Positions 49,624 through 57,427 of a stretch of DNA of 64,000 bases are shown piece after piece; the first letter of the stretch is position 1; each line of letters begins with the position of its first letter. The translations under genes and the position numbers were made by a program. This stretch comes from Ruminococcus sp. (GTDB lineage Bacteria > Bacillota > Clostridia > Oscillospirales > Ruminococcaceae), in assembly GCA_017471405.1 (NCBI GenBank), contig JAFUTK010000054.1:1-64000 (forward strand). The letters run 5' to 3'. Under the pieces are notes generated by a model. It was given only the letters and a program-made list of their open reading frames with translations. It made no database searches and was not told the DNA's origin.

Positions 49624-51222
49624 GTGGGAGCAATAAACATCATAGGCGCCGGGCTGGCGGGGCTTTCCGCTGCCGTCACTCTGGCTGAAAGGGGAGTGCC
49701 CTGCCGGCTCATATCCCTGCAGCCCTCCGAGAGGGCGCAGTCGGTGCTGGCGGAGGGAGGCATCAATGCCGCCCTGGACACTATGGGCGAGCAGGACAGC
49801 CCCGCCCTCCACTTTGAGGATACGGTGAAGGGCGGCTGTGACCTTGCCGACCCCAACGCAGTAGCAGCCCTCACCGAGCACGCCCCGGAGACCGTCCGCT
49901 GGCTCGAGAGCTTAGGCGTTCCCTTTGCCCGTAGTGGCGGGGAGATAGCCCTCCGCAGCTTTGGAGGTCAGAGAAAAAAGCGCACTGCCTACGCCCAGAG
50001 CAGCACCGGCAAAATGCTGATGACCGCCCTCATCGACGAGGCGAGGAAATATGAGGCGCAGGGGCTCATCAGGCGATACTCTCACCACGAGCTCATAAGG
50101 CTCGTTATCAGCGGCGGAGAGTGCCGCGGCGCCCATGTGAGAGACAGGATAACCGGCCTGTGCGCAGAGCTGCCCGGCAGGGTCATACTCGCCAGCGGCG
50201 GTATGAACGGAATGTTCCCCTCCCGCACCACCGGCACCGTTATGAACTCCGGCGACGTGACAGCTACGGCTTTTTCACAGGGTGTGCTGTTAAGCTCCCC
50301 GGAGATGATACAGTTCCACCCCACCACCGTCGGCATACCCGGCAAGCGATGCCTTGTCAGCGAGGCGGCCAGAGGCGAGGGCGGCAGGCTGTTCATCGCC
50401 AAGGCCACCGGAGAGAAATGGTACTTTATGGAGGAAAAATATCCCGAGCTGGGCAACCTCAGCCCCAGAGATGTGGTCTCCCGGGAGATGTATTTCGCAA
50501 GGAGACAAGAGGACACCGCGGGAGAGGTCTGCCTTGATATGACCGGTCTTTCCGATGACATATGGAAGAACAGGCTGTCCGACCTGCGTGAGGAGCTTAT
50601 CCGCTACACCGGCATCGACCCGAAAAATACCCCTGTCCCCGTTCACGAGGGCATACATTACTTTATGGGCGGCATCGACGTCGATATCCGCCACCGCACG
50701 AATATCCCGGGGCTTTACGCCGCAGGGGAGTGCTGCGGCCAGTATCACGGCGCCAACCGTCTGGGAGGCAACTCAATGCTGGGAGCCGTCTACGGCGGCA
50801 GAACGGCGGCAGAGACCGCCGCAGAGGGCTTTTCTCCCTCGCAGGAGAGCGAGCCCGCCTTTGCCCCCCTTGATGACGAGCCGCTGCTGACCCCCGCCCG
50901 GGAGAGCTTCAACGAGCGCCTTGCGGTCATACTCACCGAGGCGCTGGGAATAGTCCGCCGAGCTGATGTGCTGGAAAGTGCCATCGGTAAGGTCAGGGCA
51001 CTGTCAGAGGAGGCTGTCTGTCAGCGGGAGAAGCTGCGCTGCGCGTTGGCGCTGGCTATGCTCCGCGGAGCGCTGGAGCGCCGGGAGAGCCGGGGTGCCC
51101 ATTACCGGGAGGACTTCCCCCAGCGGTCTGACGATTTCCGCAGGACCACAGTAGCCCGCTTTGAGGCTAACGACGCCGTCATATCCTTCAGGGAGATACC
51201 CGAAAGGAGGGCGGAGCAGTGA
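49624..51222 (+). CDS. frdA: Fumarate reductase/succinate dehydrogenase-like flavoprotein
   Basis: 532 residues, cytosolic. FAD motif GAGLAGLSAA at the start; AEGGINAAL; substrate-site motifs FHPTTVG, SEAARGEGG, HYFMGGIDVD; and the GANRLGGNSMLGA end motif. The His that binds FAD covalently in FrdA/SdhA is replaced by Gln39 (RAQSVLAEGG), so FAD is probably not covalently held. L-aspartate oxidase is a relative but the FrdB and cytochrome neighbours favour a FrdABC-like complex. GTG start with GGGGTGAG upstream. No export signal, so it would oxidise or reduce a cytosolic dicarboxylate. Confidence 0.9.
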   Translation: MGAINIIGAGLAGLSAAVTLAERGVPCRLISLQPSERAQSVLAEGGINAALDTMGEQDSPALHFEDTVKGGCDLADPNAVAALTEHAPETVRWLESLGVPFARSGGEIALRSFGGQRKKRTAYAQSSTGKMLMTALIDEARKYEAQGLIRRYSHHELIRLVISGGECRGAHVRDRITGLCAELPGRVILASGGMNGMFPSRTTGTVMNSGDVTATAFSQGVLLSSPEMIQFHPTTVGIPGKRCLVSEAARGEGGRLFIAKATGEKWYFMEEKYPELGNLSPRDVVSREMYFARRQEDTAGEVCLDMTGLSDDIWKNRLSDLREELIRYTGIDPKNTPVPVHEGIHYFMGGIDVDIRHRTNIPGLYAAGECCGQYHGANRLGGNSMLGAVYGGRTAAETAAEGFSPSQESEPAFAPLDDEPLLTPARESFNERLAVILTEALGIVRRADVLESAIGKVRALSEEAVCQREKLRCALALAMLRGALERRESRGAHYREDFPQRSDDFRRTTVARFEANDAVISFREIPERRAEQ

Positions 51223-51941
51223 CCTACATTCTTGATATCACAAGGCAGCAGAGCACGGACTCACAGCCCTATGTTCAGAGCATACCCTTCGAGACCGATG
51301 ACCCCGCCGCCACCGTAGCCTTTGCCATGCGGCAGATAAACGCCTCCCCAGACTGTAAGGACATAAACGGGGAGACGGTCACTCCCATCAGCTGGGAGTG
51401 CGGCTGCCTGCAAAGAAAGTGCGGAGCCTGCGCTATGGTCATCTCCGGCAGGCCTATGCTTGCCTGCGATGCTGTATTGAGTAGGGTAGCAAGGGGCGGC
51501 AGAGTGAGCATAGCTCCCCTTAAAAAGTTCCCGCTAGTGAAAGACCTCACCGTTGACCGCAGCGCTATGATGGAGGCTCTCAAATCAGCGGAGGTCTGGC
51601 TAAAGGCCCACGCTTCCGCCGAGGAGCGCAACGAGGGCTTCGTTTTTGACGCCTCAAGATGTCTCCAATGCGGCTGCTGTCTGGAGGTTTGCCCCAACTT
51701 TTATGCGGGCGGGGAGTTCTCCGGCACCGCCGCTGCTCTGCCAATGGCAAGGCTTATGGCAGCCCTCCCGGAGCGCGATCGGGAGCTTGAAAAGAGCTAC
51801 CTCCGGCACTTCTACAACGGCTGCGGAAAATCTCTTGCCTGCCGTAACATCTGCCCTGCAGGGATAGATGTGGACTCGCTGCTGGTAAACTCCAACGCCG
51901 CCGCAGTCTGGAAGCGCCGCTTCGGCGGTAGGGGAAGATGA
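51219..51941 (+). CDS. frdB: Fumarate reductase-like iron-sulfur protein
   Basis: 240 residues. A plant-type [2Fe-2S] site has Cys63, Cys68, Cys71 and Cys83 (CxxxxCxxC...C). A C-terminal ferredoxin part has CLQCGCCLEVCP and CRNICPAG for the other two clusters. GTG start overlapping the flavoprotein stop (GTGA), indicating coupled translation. It wires the flavoprotein to the membrane cytochrome b. Confidence 0.93.
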   Translation: MTYILDITRQQSTDSQPYVQSIPFETDDPAATVAFAMRQINASPDCKDINGETVTPISWECGCLQRKCGACAMVISGRPMLACDAVLSRVARGGRVSIAPLKKFPLVKDLTVDRSAMMEALKSAEVWLKAHASAEERNEGFVFDASRCLQCGCCLEVCPNFYAGGEFSGTAAALPMARLMAALPERDRELEKSYLRHFYNGCGKSLACRNICPAGIDVDSLLVNSNAAAVWKRRFGGRGR

Positions 51942-52804
51942 AGCGCCCCGGTATGCGGGGAGCAGCGCTCATTCTTGGAGGACTGCTTTTAGCAGCCCTG
52001 GCGGTGATGACCGCCTTTACGGATAAGCCCTCCACTCCCAAATATCACTACGAGGTAAGGCGCGACCTCTCGGTCTATTTCGCCAATGCCGACGAGGTGA
52101 TAGAGAGCGTCAGGAACTCCCTCAAAGCCCGCAAAAGCTCGGTGACGGTCAGCTACATCTCCCACTCCGACAATATGGAGGATATCGACGCCCTTGTGTC
52201 TGAGCTTATGGGCTTTGCCCTCTCGGAGACCGAAGACCCCGCCTGCGGAGACTATATCTTCTATCAGTACGGCGGGTATGAGACCCTTTACAGCTACACT
52301 AAGGAGGGCGGCAGCTACCGCTACGAGATAGTCATCACCCCCATATGGTACACCACCCGCGCCCAAGAGGAGCAGGTGGACAAAAGGGTAGACGAGATAC
52401 TATCCTCCCTCTCCCTTGACGGCTTATCCGATGAGGAAAGGATATCCCGCATTTACGGCTGGGTGTGTGATAACGTCAGCTTTGACCTTATCCACGAAAA
52501 GAACCGCAGCTACCACCTTAAAGCTACCGCCTACGGCGCGCTGATAAACCGCACCGCCACCTGTCAGGGCTACGCAGTTACCCTTTACCGGCTGCTGCGC
52601 GAGGCGGGAATTGACGCCGGGGTAGTCACCGGCATCGCCGTCACCTCCGACGGCAGCGAGGAATATCACGCTTGGGTGCGCATAGGTCTGAACGGAGAAT
52701 ATTTCTGCTCCGACCCCACCTGGGACAGTGCCTCCGGCAGCAGGGAGTTCTATATGATACCCGAGAGCGAGTTTCCCCGCCACACCCCCGACCCCGGCAG
52801 ATGA
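51938..52804 (+). CDS. Membrane-anchored transglutaminase-like protein
   Basis: 288 residues. An N-terminal anchor helix (8-28) is followed by an outside helical region and a transglutaminase/protease-like core with the Cys209, His244, Asp259 triad (TCQGYA, YHAWVRIG, DPTWD). In bacteria such domains are mostly peptidases or fold aids at the cell surface. The ATG overlaps the stop of frdB (ATGA), so it belongs to the operon. Its link to iron or electron flow is unknown. Confidence 0.87.
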   Translation: MKRPGMRGAALILGGLLLAALAVMTAFTDKPSTPKYHYEVRRDLSVYFANADEVIESVRNSLKARKSSVTVSYISHSDNMEDIDALVSELMGFALSETEDPACGDYIFYQYGGYETLYSYTKEGGSYRYEIVITPIWYTTRAQEEQVDKRVDEILSSLSLDGLSDEERISRIYGWVCDNVSFDLIHEKNRSYHLKATAYGALINRTATCQGYAVTLYRLLREAGIDAGVVTGIAVTSDGSEEYHAWVRIGLNGEYFCSDPTWDSASGSREFYMIPESEFPRHTPDPGR

Positions 52805-52828
52805 CCCGCAACAGAAAGGAAAGTTAAT

Positions 52829-53254
52829 ATGAACAAGAAAAAATCCGCGAGACTTACCGCCTACATTATCCTGCTTCTTTGCCTCACACTGGCAATGGGA
52901 GTAAAGCTTCTGTTCCACGCCTGCGGCCCCCATATGGCTCACGACGGAAGTGCCAGCTATATGAACTGCCACAACGCCGAGCAGACCGTCGCTATCATAG
53001 GCACCTGCCTCACAGCTCTGGCAGGGCTGCTGCTCCTGCTTGAAAACAAAACGGTCAAGACCGTGATAGCCCTTGTAACGGGGCTGGGAGCCATCGCTGC
53101 AGCGATAATACCCAATACCGTCATAAAGCTCTGTATGATGACGGATATGCGCTGCCATTCGGTAATGCGTCCGGCAGTCGCAGTTGTGGGCGGGATCATC
53201 GCAATATGCTGCGGAGTGTATGTCATACTCATAAACGGCAAACAGGAAGACTGA
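52829..53254 (+). CDS. DUF4418 four-helix membrane protein
   Basis: 141 residues with four hydrophobic segments (about 9-30, 50-68, 73-92, 110-130). The loop LLFHACGPHMAHDGSASYMNCHNAEQ has Cys, His and Met that could bind a metal, and MTDMRCHSVMRP is a second such loop. These match the DUF4418 family, often found beside FtsX-type ABC genes. Function unknown; a heme, copper or iron site on the outer face is a reasonable guess. Confidence 0.85.
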   Translation: MNKKKSARLTAYIILLLCLTLAMGVKLLFHACGPHMAHDGSASYMNCHNAEQTVAIIGTCLTALAGLLLLLENKTVKTVIALVTGLGAIAAAIIPNTVIKLCMMTDMRCHSVMRPAVAVVGGIIAICCGVYVILINGKQED

Positions 53255-53266
53255 CGGAGGGCAGTT

Positions 53267-54466
53267 ATGTTCAAGGGACTTGCAGTAAAGAACCTTAAGG
53301 GCAGGCCCGTTAGGACAGCAGTGCTGGTAATTCTGACAGTGCTGCTTTCGGTGACGGTCTTTGCCGGAACGGTGATAGTCCAGAGCCTTCGCTCGGGGCT
53401 TGATTCTCTGGGCTCGCGCCTCGGCGCAGATATAATGGTGGTGCCCAGAGAGGCCACCAGCAAGAAGAGCTTTGAAAATATGATATTACAGGGCAGCACC
53501 GGCTATTTCTATATGAACAGCAGCGTTGCCGAAAAGGTCGAGCGCACAGAGGGCATCGGGGACCTTTCCGAGCAGTTCTTTTTAGCCTCCACCTCCGCCA
53601 GCTGCTGCTCCGTTTCTGTGCAGATAATCGGCTTCGACCCGGAAACGGATTTCGCCGTCACCCCCTGGATAAAAAAGAGCTTTGGCAGAGAGCTTGAAAA
53701 GTTCGAGGTGGTAGTGGGCAACGACCTCAACGCCTTTGTGGGGGATGAGCTCTCCTTCTACGGCACAAAGGTAACGGTAGCCGCCAAGCTGGAGCGCACC
53801 GGCACCAGCTACGACACCGCCGTTTTCGCCAATGAGGAGACCATCAAGGAGCTGATACGCTCCTCCATTGACCGGGGCATGAACGACTTCACCGACGTTG
53901 ACCCCGACAGAGCCGTTTCCTGCATACTCATAAATACTGCCGAGGGCTATACCCCGGAGGAGGTCGCCAACGACATCAATATCCACAATACCAAGGTGCG
54001 GGCAGTCAGGACGCAGGAGCTCATCAGCGGAGTTTCCGACAGTCTCGGGGGTGTTTCCAAGATAGTGGGAATACTTATAGCCGCGGTGTGGGTGCTGGGT
54101 GCGGTGATACTCCTGCTGACCTTTACCATGTCCTCCCACGAGCGGAGGAAGGAATTTGCAGTGCTGCGCGTAGTGGGAGCCTCAAGAGGAAAGCTAGCGG
54201 GGATAGTGTTCAGAGAAGCCCTCATCACCTGCCTGCTGGGAGGCGTCGTCGGCATAGCTGTGGGGCTGCTGCTGCTCCTGCCCTTTAGCGGGCTTATCGA
54301 GCAGCTGCTCTCGCTGCCATATCTTATGCCCGGAGCCGGAAGGATAGTCCTCTGCGCACTGGCAGCTGTGGCAGCCACTGCTGCGGCGGGTGCCATCGCG
54401 GCGGCAATATCCGCTCACCGCATTACCGGGCAGGACACCGGCGCTATCTTACGGGGGGATAACTGA
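53267..54466 (+). CDS. FtsX/MacB-type ABC permease (second system)
   Basis: 399 residues: one N-terminal helix (about 15-38), outside domain with Ser/Asp-rich loops, and three C-terminal helices around SSHERRKEFAVLRVVGASRGKL. It forms a pair with the ATPase that follows, whose ATG shares the A of this gene's TGA stop. With DUF4418 upstream it repeats a grouping seen in other Firmicutes. It may export or recycle an outside component of the operon. Confidence 0.92.
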   Translation: MFKGLAVKNLKGRPVRTAVLVILTVLLSVTVFAGTVIVQSLRSGLDSLGSRLGADIMVVPREATSKKSFENMILQGSTGYFYMNSSVAEKVERTEGIGDLSEQFFLASTSASCCSVSVQIIGFDPETDFAVTPWIKKSFGRELEKFEVVVGNDLNAFVGDELSFYGTKVTVAAKLERTGTSYDTAVFANEETIKELIRSSIDRGMNDFTDVDPDRAVSCILINTAEGYTPEEVANDINIHNTKVRAVRTQELISGVSDSLGGVSKIVGILIAAVWVLGAVILLLTFTMSSHERRKEFAVLRVVGASRGKLAGIVFREALITCLLGGVVGIAVGLLLLLPFSGLIEQLLSLPYLMPGAGRIVLCALAAVAATAAAGAIAAAISAHRITGQDTGAILRGDN

Positions 54467-55152
54467 TGGAGCTTATCGCTAAGGATCTCACAAAGGAATT
54501 CATAAGGGAGAGCAAGGGCACCAACCGATTTGTGGCGGTGGATAAGGCAGAGCTCACCCTGACAGGCGGAGAGACCGCTGTCCTCTTCGGGCGCTCCGGC
54601 TCCGGCAAGACCACTCTGCTGAATATGCTGGCGGGACTACTGACCCCCACCTCCGGCAGCGTCACCCTTGACGGGCAGGATATCTACTCCCTCTCCGACC
54701 GGGAGCTTTCCCGACTGCGCAATCAGAGCATAGGGGTCATACCTCAGGGACAGACGGCCATACACAGCCTGACGGTGCTGGAAAACGTCCTGCTGCCCTT
54801 TACCCTCTATAACGACCTGACCGACGATGCCTGCGCCTATGCCGCAGAGCTTTTGGAGCGTCTGGACATAGCCCACCTTGCTGCCGCAAAGCCCTCCGAG
54901 CTTTCGGGCGGGGAGCTCAAGCGTATGGCAATAGCCAGAGCCGCAGTCAGAAGGCCGCAGCTGCTCCTTGCCGACGAGCCCACCGGCGACCTCGACGACG
55001 AGAACACCCGAGAGGTGCTCACATTCCTTAAAGAGCTGGCCGCCTCAGGCTCCGCAGTGTTCATCGTTACCCACGAGAACGATGCCGCAGACTATGCCGA
55101 CAGGGCGCTGCGAATGAACAAGGGCGTCCTCACAGAGGCAGAAAAACAGTAA
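54466..55152 (+). CDS. ABC transporter ATPase (second system)
   Basis: 228 residues. Walker A GRSGSGKT (42-49), Q-loop VIPQGQTAI, signature LSGGELKR, Walker B LLADEPTGDLD, H-loop VTHEND. Translation is coupled to the permease by a TGATG overlap. A strong terminator seven bases later closes the iron operon. Confidence 0.94.
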   Translation: MELIAKDLTKEFIRESKGTNRFVAVDKAELTLTGGETAVLFGRSGSGKTTLLNMLAGLLTPTSGSVTLDGQDIYSLSDRELSRLRNQSIGVIPQGQTAIHSLTVLENVLLPFTLYNDLTDDACAYAAELLERLDIAHLAAAKPSELSGGELKRMAIARAAVRRPQLLLADEPTGDLDDENTREVLTFLKELAASGSAVFIVTHENDAADYADRALRMNKGVLTEAEKQ

Positions 55153-55158
55153 CAGAGC

Positions 55159-55192
55159 AACGGCTTCCCTTTTTGGAGGGAGGCCGTTTTTA
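55159..55192 (+). terminator. Terminator of the iron operon
   Basis: AACGGC-TTCCC and GGGAG-GCCGTT form the stem, followed by five T. It marks the end of 14 kb of tightly packed genes. Confidence 0.88.
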
Positions 55193-55202
55193 TACTCTCT
55201 GA

Positions 55203-55231
55203 TTGACAAATCATAACCCATATGCTATAAT
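55203..55231 (+). promoter_or_regulatory. Promoter of the hexapeptide-repeat/glmM operon
   Basis: TTGACA (55203-55208), 17-base spacer, TATAAT (55226-55231). Confidence 0.9.
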
Positions 55232-55279
55232 AAACAATATATGAGTACAAATCATTCTATACCGGAAAGAGGTAGTATA

Positions 55280-55939
55280 ATGCTTAAAATATCGGATATG
55301 TATTCTCTGGAGCACTCTCTGGCAGGGGAGTACCTCTCTCAGTTTGAGTACCCCTGGGAGGCACTGAGCGGCATCAAGGAGCTTATTATCAAGCTGGGTG
55401 AGAGCCTTGACAAGAACGAATACGATGAGGTCAGCCCGCAGGTGTGGGTGCATAAGACCGCTAAGGTGTTCCCCACAGCCTATCTGGGAGCTCCCTGCAT
55501 TATCGGTGCGGAGACGGAGGTGCGGCACTGCGCCTTCATCAGAGGCTCGGCACTGGTAGGAAAAAACTGCGTCGTGGGAAACTCTGTGGAGCTTAAGAAC
55601 GTTATCCTCTTCGACAACGTCCAGACCCCCCATTATAACTATGTGGGCGACAGCATACTGGGCTATAAGTCCCATATGGGCGCCGGTTCCATCACCTCGA
55701 ATGTCAAGAGCGACAAGACCCTTGTGGTGGTAAAGAGCGGTGATGAGGCAATAGAGACCGGTCTTAAAAAGTTCGGTGCAATGCTCGCCGACAACGTTGA
55801 GGTGGGCTGCAACAGCGTCCTCAACCCGGGAACGGTCATCGGCAGGAACACCAACATCTATCCCGTTTCCAGAGTAAGAGGAGTTATTCCCGCCAACAGC
55901 ATTTACAAGGCTCCGGACGATATCGTACCGAAGCACTGA
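55280..55939 (+). CDS. Left-handed beta-helix (GlmU C-terminal-like) protein
   Basis: 219 residues. After a helical start, hexapeptide repeats run from about 65 to 195 (HKTAKVFPTAYLGAPCIIGAETEVRHCAFIRG, with the acyltransferase-like GYKSHMGAGSITSNVK). This is the fold of UDP-sugar acetyltransferases such as GlmU, but the nucleotidyl-transferase half is absent. It stands 21 bases upstream of glmM, so a role in amino-sugar nucleotide synthesis is likely. ATG 55280 is used, since GAAAGAGG precedes it; an ATG at 55241 has no such site and lies only ten bases from the -10 box. Confidence 0.87.
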   Translation: MLKISDMYSLEHSLAGEYLSQFEYPWEALSGIKELIIKLGESLDKNEYDEVSPQVWVHKTAKVFPTAYLGAPCIIGAETEVRHCAFIRGSALVGKNCVVGNSVELKNVILFDNVQTPHYNYVGDSILGYKSHMGAGSITSNVKSDKTLVVVKSGDEAIETGLKKFGAMLADNVEVGCNSVLNPGTVIGRNTNIYPVSRVRGVIPANSIYKAPDDIVPKH

Positions 55940-55960
55940 TGATACAGGAGTGAAATTATA

Positions 55961-57346
55961 ATGGGTAAATATTTCGGAACAGACGGCTTCCGGGGCGAAG
56001 CCAACATCAACCTAACCGCCGACCACGCCTTTAAGGTCGGCAGATTTCTGGGCTGGTATTACACCGAGCTCAAAAAGCGTGCCGGGGACAGCTCCCCTGC
56101 AAGAATAGTCATCGGCAAGGACACCAGACGCTCCAGCTATATGTTCGAGTATTCGCTGGTGGGAGGGCTCACTGCCTCCGGCGCCGATGCATACCTGCTG
56201 CACGTTACCACCACCCCCTCCGTCGCCTACGTCGCAAGGGTGGACGAATTTGACTGCGGAATTATGATATCCGCCAGCCACAACCCCTACTACGACAACG
56301 GCATCAAGCTCATTAACCGTAACGGCGAGAAGATGAGCGAGGAGGTCATCAGTCTGGTGGAGGCATATCTCGACGGCGAGCTGGAGCTCTTCGGTCAGAA
56401 ATGGGAGACTATCCCCTTTGCCGAGAGAGAACACATCGGCTGCACTGTGGACTATGTTTCGGGCAGAAACCGCTATGTGGGATATCTCATCTCTCTGGGA
56501 ATGTATTCCTTCAGGGGAGTAAAGGTAGCACTTGACTGCGCCAACGGCGCCTCGTGGAACGTAGCAAAGGCTGTGTTCGACGCACTGGGAGCCTCTACAT
56601 ATCTCATCAACGCCGACCCCAACGGCCTCAACATCAACGAGAACGCCGGCTCCACACATATCGAGGGGCTGTGCAAATATGTGGTGGATAACGGTATGGA
56701 CGTGGGCTTTGCCTACGACGGCGACGCCGATCGCTGCCTCTGTGTGGATGAAAAGGGCAACGTCATCACCGGCGACCATATCCTCTACATCTACGGCAGA
56801 TATATGAAGGAGCGGGGAAAGCTCATCAACAACACCGTTGTTACCACCGTTATGTCCAACTTCGGACTGTATAAGGCCTTTGACGAGTTCGGCATCGACT
56901 ACGCCAAGACCGCCGTGGGCGACAAATATGTTTACGAGTATATGATGAAAAACGGCTGCCGCATCGGAGGCGAGCAGTCGGGACATATAATCTTCTCCAA
57001 GTACGCCTCCACAGGAGACGGAATACTCACCAGCCTCAAGATTATGGAGGTAATGATGGCGAGGAAGAAGAAGCTCTCCGAGCTGGCTGAGCCCCTGACC
57101 GTTTACCCGCAGGTGCTGGTGAACGTCAGGGTCAAGGATAAAAGAGCTGCTCAGGACGACCCCGATGTGGTCAACGCAGTTGAGGCCGTAGCTGAGGAGC
57201 TGGGCAAGTCGGGCAGGATACTGGTACGAGAGAGCGGCACCGAGCCTCTGGTAAGAGTAATGGTAGAAGCACCCTCTCAGGAGACCTGTCAGCGCCTTGT
57301 GGACAAGGTCGTAGATGTGATAAAGGCCAAGGGTCACGAGGTATAA
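55961..57346 (+). CDS. glmM: Phosphoglucosamine mutase
   Basis: 461 residues, full length for the enzyme that converts glucosamine-6-phosphate to glucosamine-1-phosphate for wall precursors. Motifs: YFGTDGFRGEAN at the start, the phosphoserine loop ISASHNPYYDNGIK, the metal loop YDGDADRC, the sugar loop GGEQSGH and the phosphate loop RESGTEPLVR. It follows the hexapeptide-repeat gene with an ACAGGAGTG ribosome-binding site. Confidence 0.96.
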   Translation: MGKYFGTDGFRGEANINLTADHAFKVGRFLGWYYTELKKRAGDSSPARIVIGKDTRRSSYMFEYSLVGGLTASGADAYLLHVTTTPSVAYVARVDEFDCGIMISASHNPYYDNGIKLINRNGEKMSEEVISLVEAYLDGELELFGQKWETIPFAEREHIGCTVDYVSGRNRYVGYLISLGMYSFRGVKVALDCANGASWNVAKAVFDALGASTYLINADPNGLNINENAGSTHIEGLCKYVVDNGMDVGFAYDGDADRCLCVDEKGNVITGDHILYIYGRYMKERGKLINNTVVTTVMSNFGLYKAFDEFGIDYAKTAVGDKYVYEYMMKNGCRIGGEQSGHIIFSKYASTGDGILTSLKIMEVMMARKKKLSELAEPLTVYPQVLVNVRVKDKRAAQDDPDVVNAVEAVAEELGKSGRILVRESGTEPLVRVMVEAPSQETCQRLVDKVVDVIKAKGHEV

Positions 57347-57358
57347 GTAAGCGAACAG

Positions 57359-57398
57359 ACGGGTGCTCCGTTCAGAAGCGGGAGCACCCGTTTATTTC
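57359..57398 (+). terminator. Terminator of glmM
   Basis: Perfect 11-bp stem ACGGGTGCTCC / GGAGCACCCGT with TTTATTT. Confidence 0.92.
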
Positions 57399-57427
57399 AA
57401 TAGATAAACGAAAACGGGGTAAAATCA

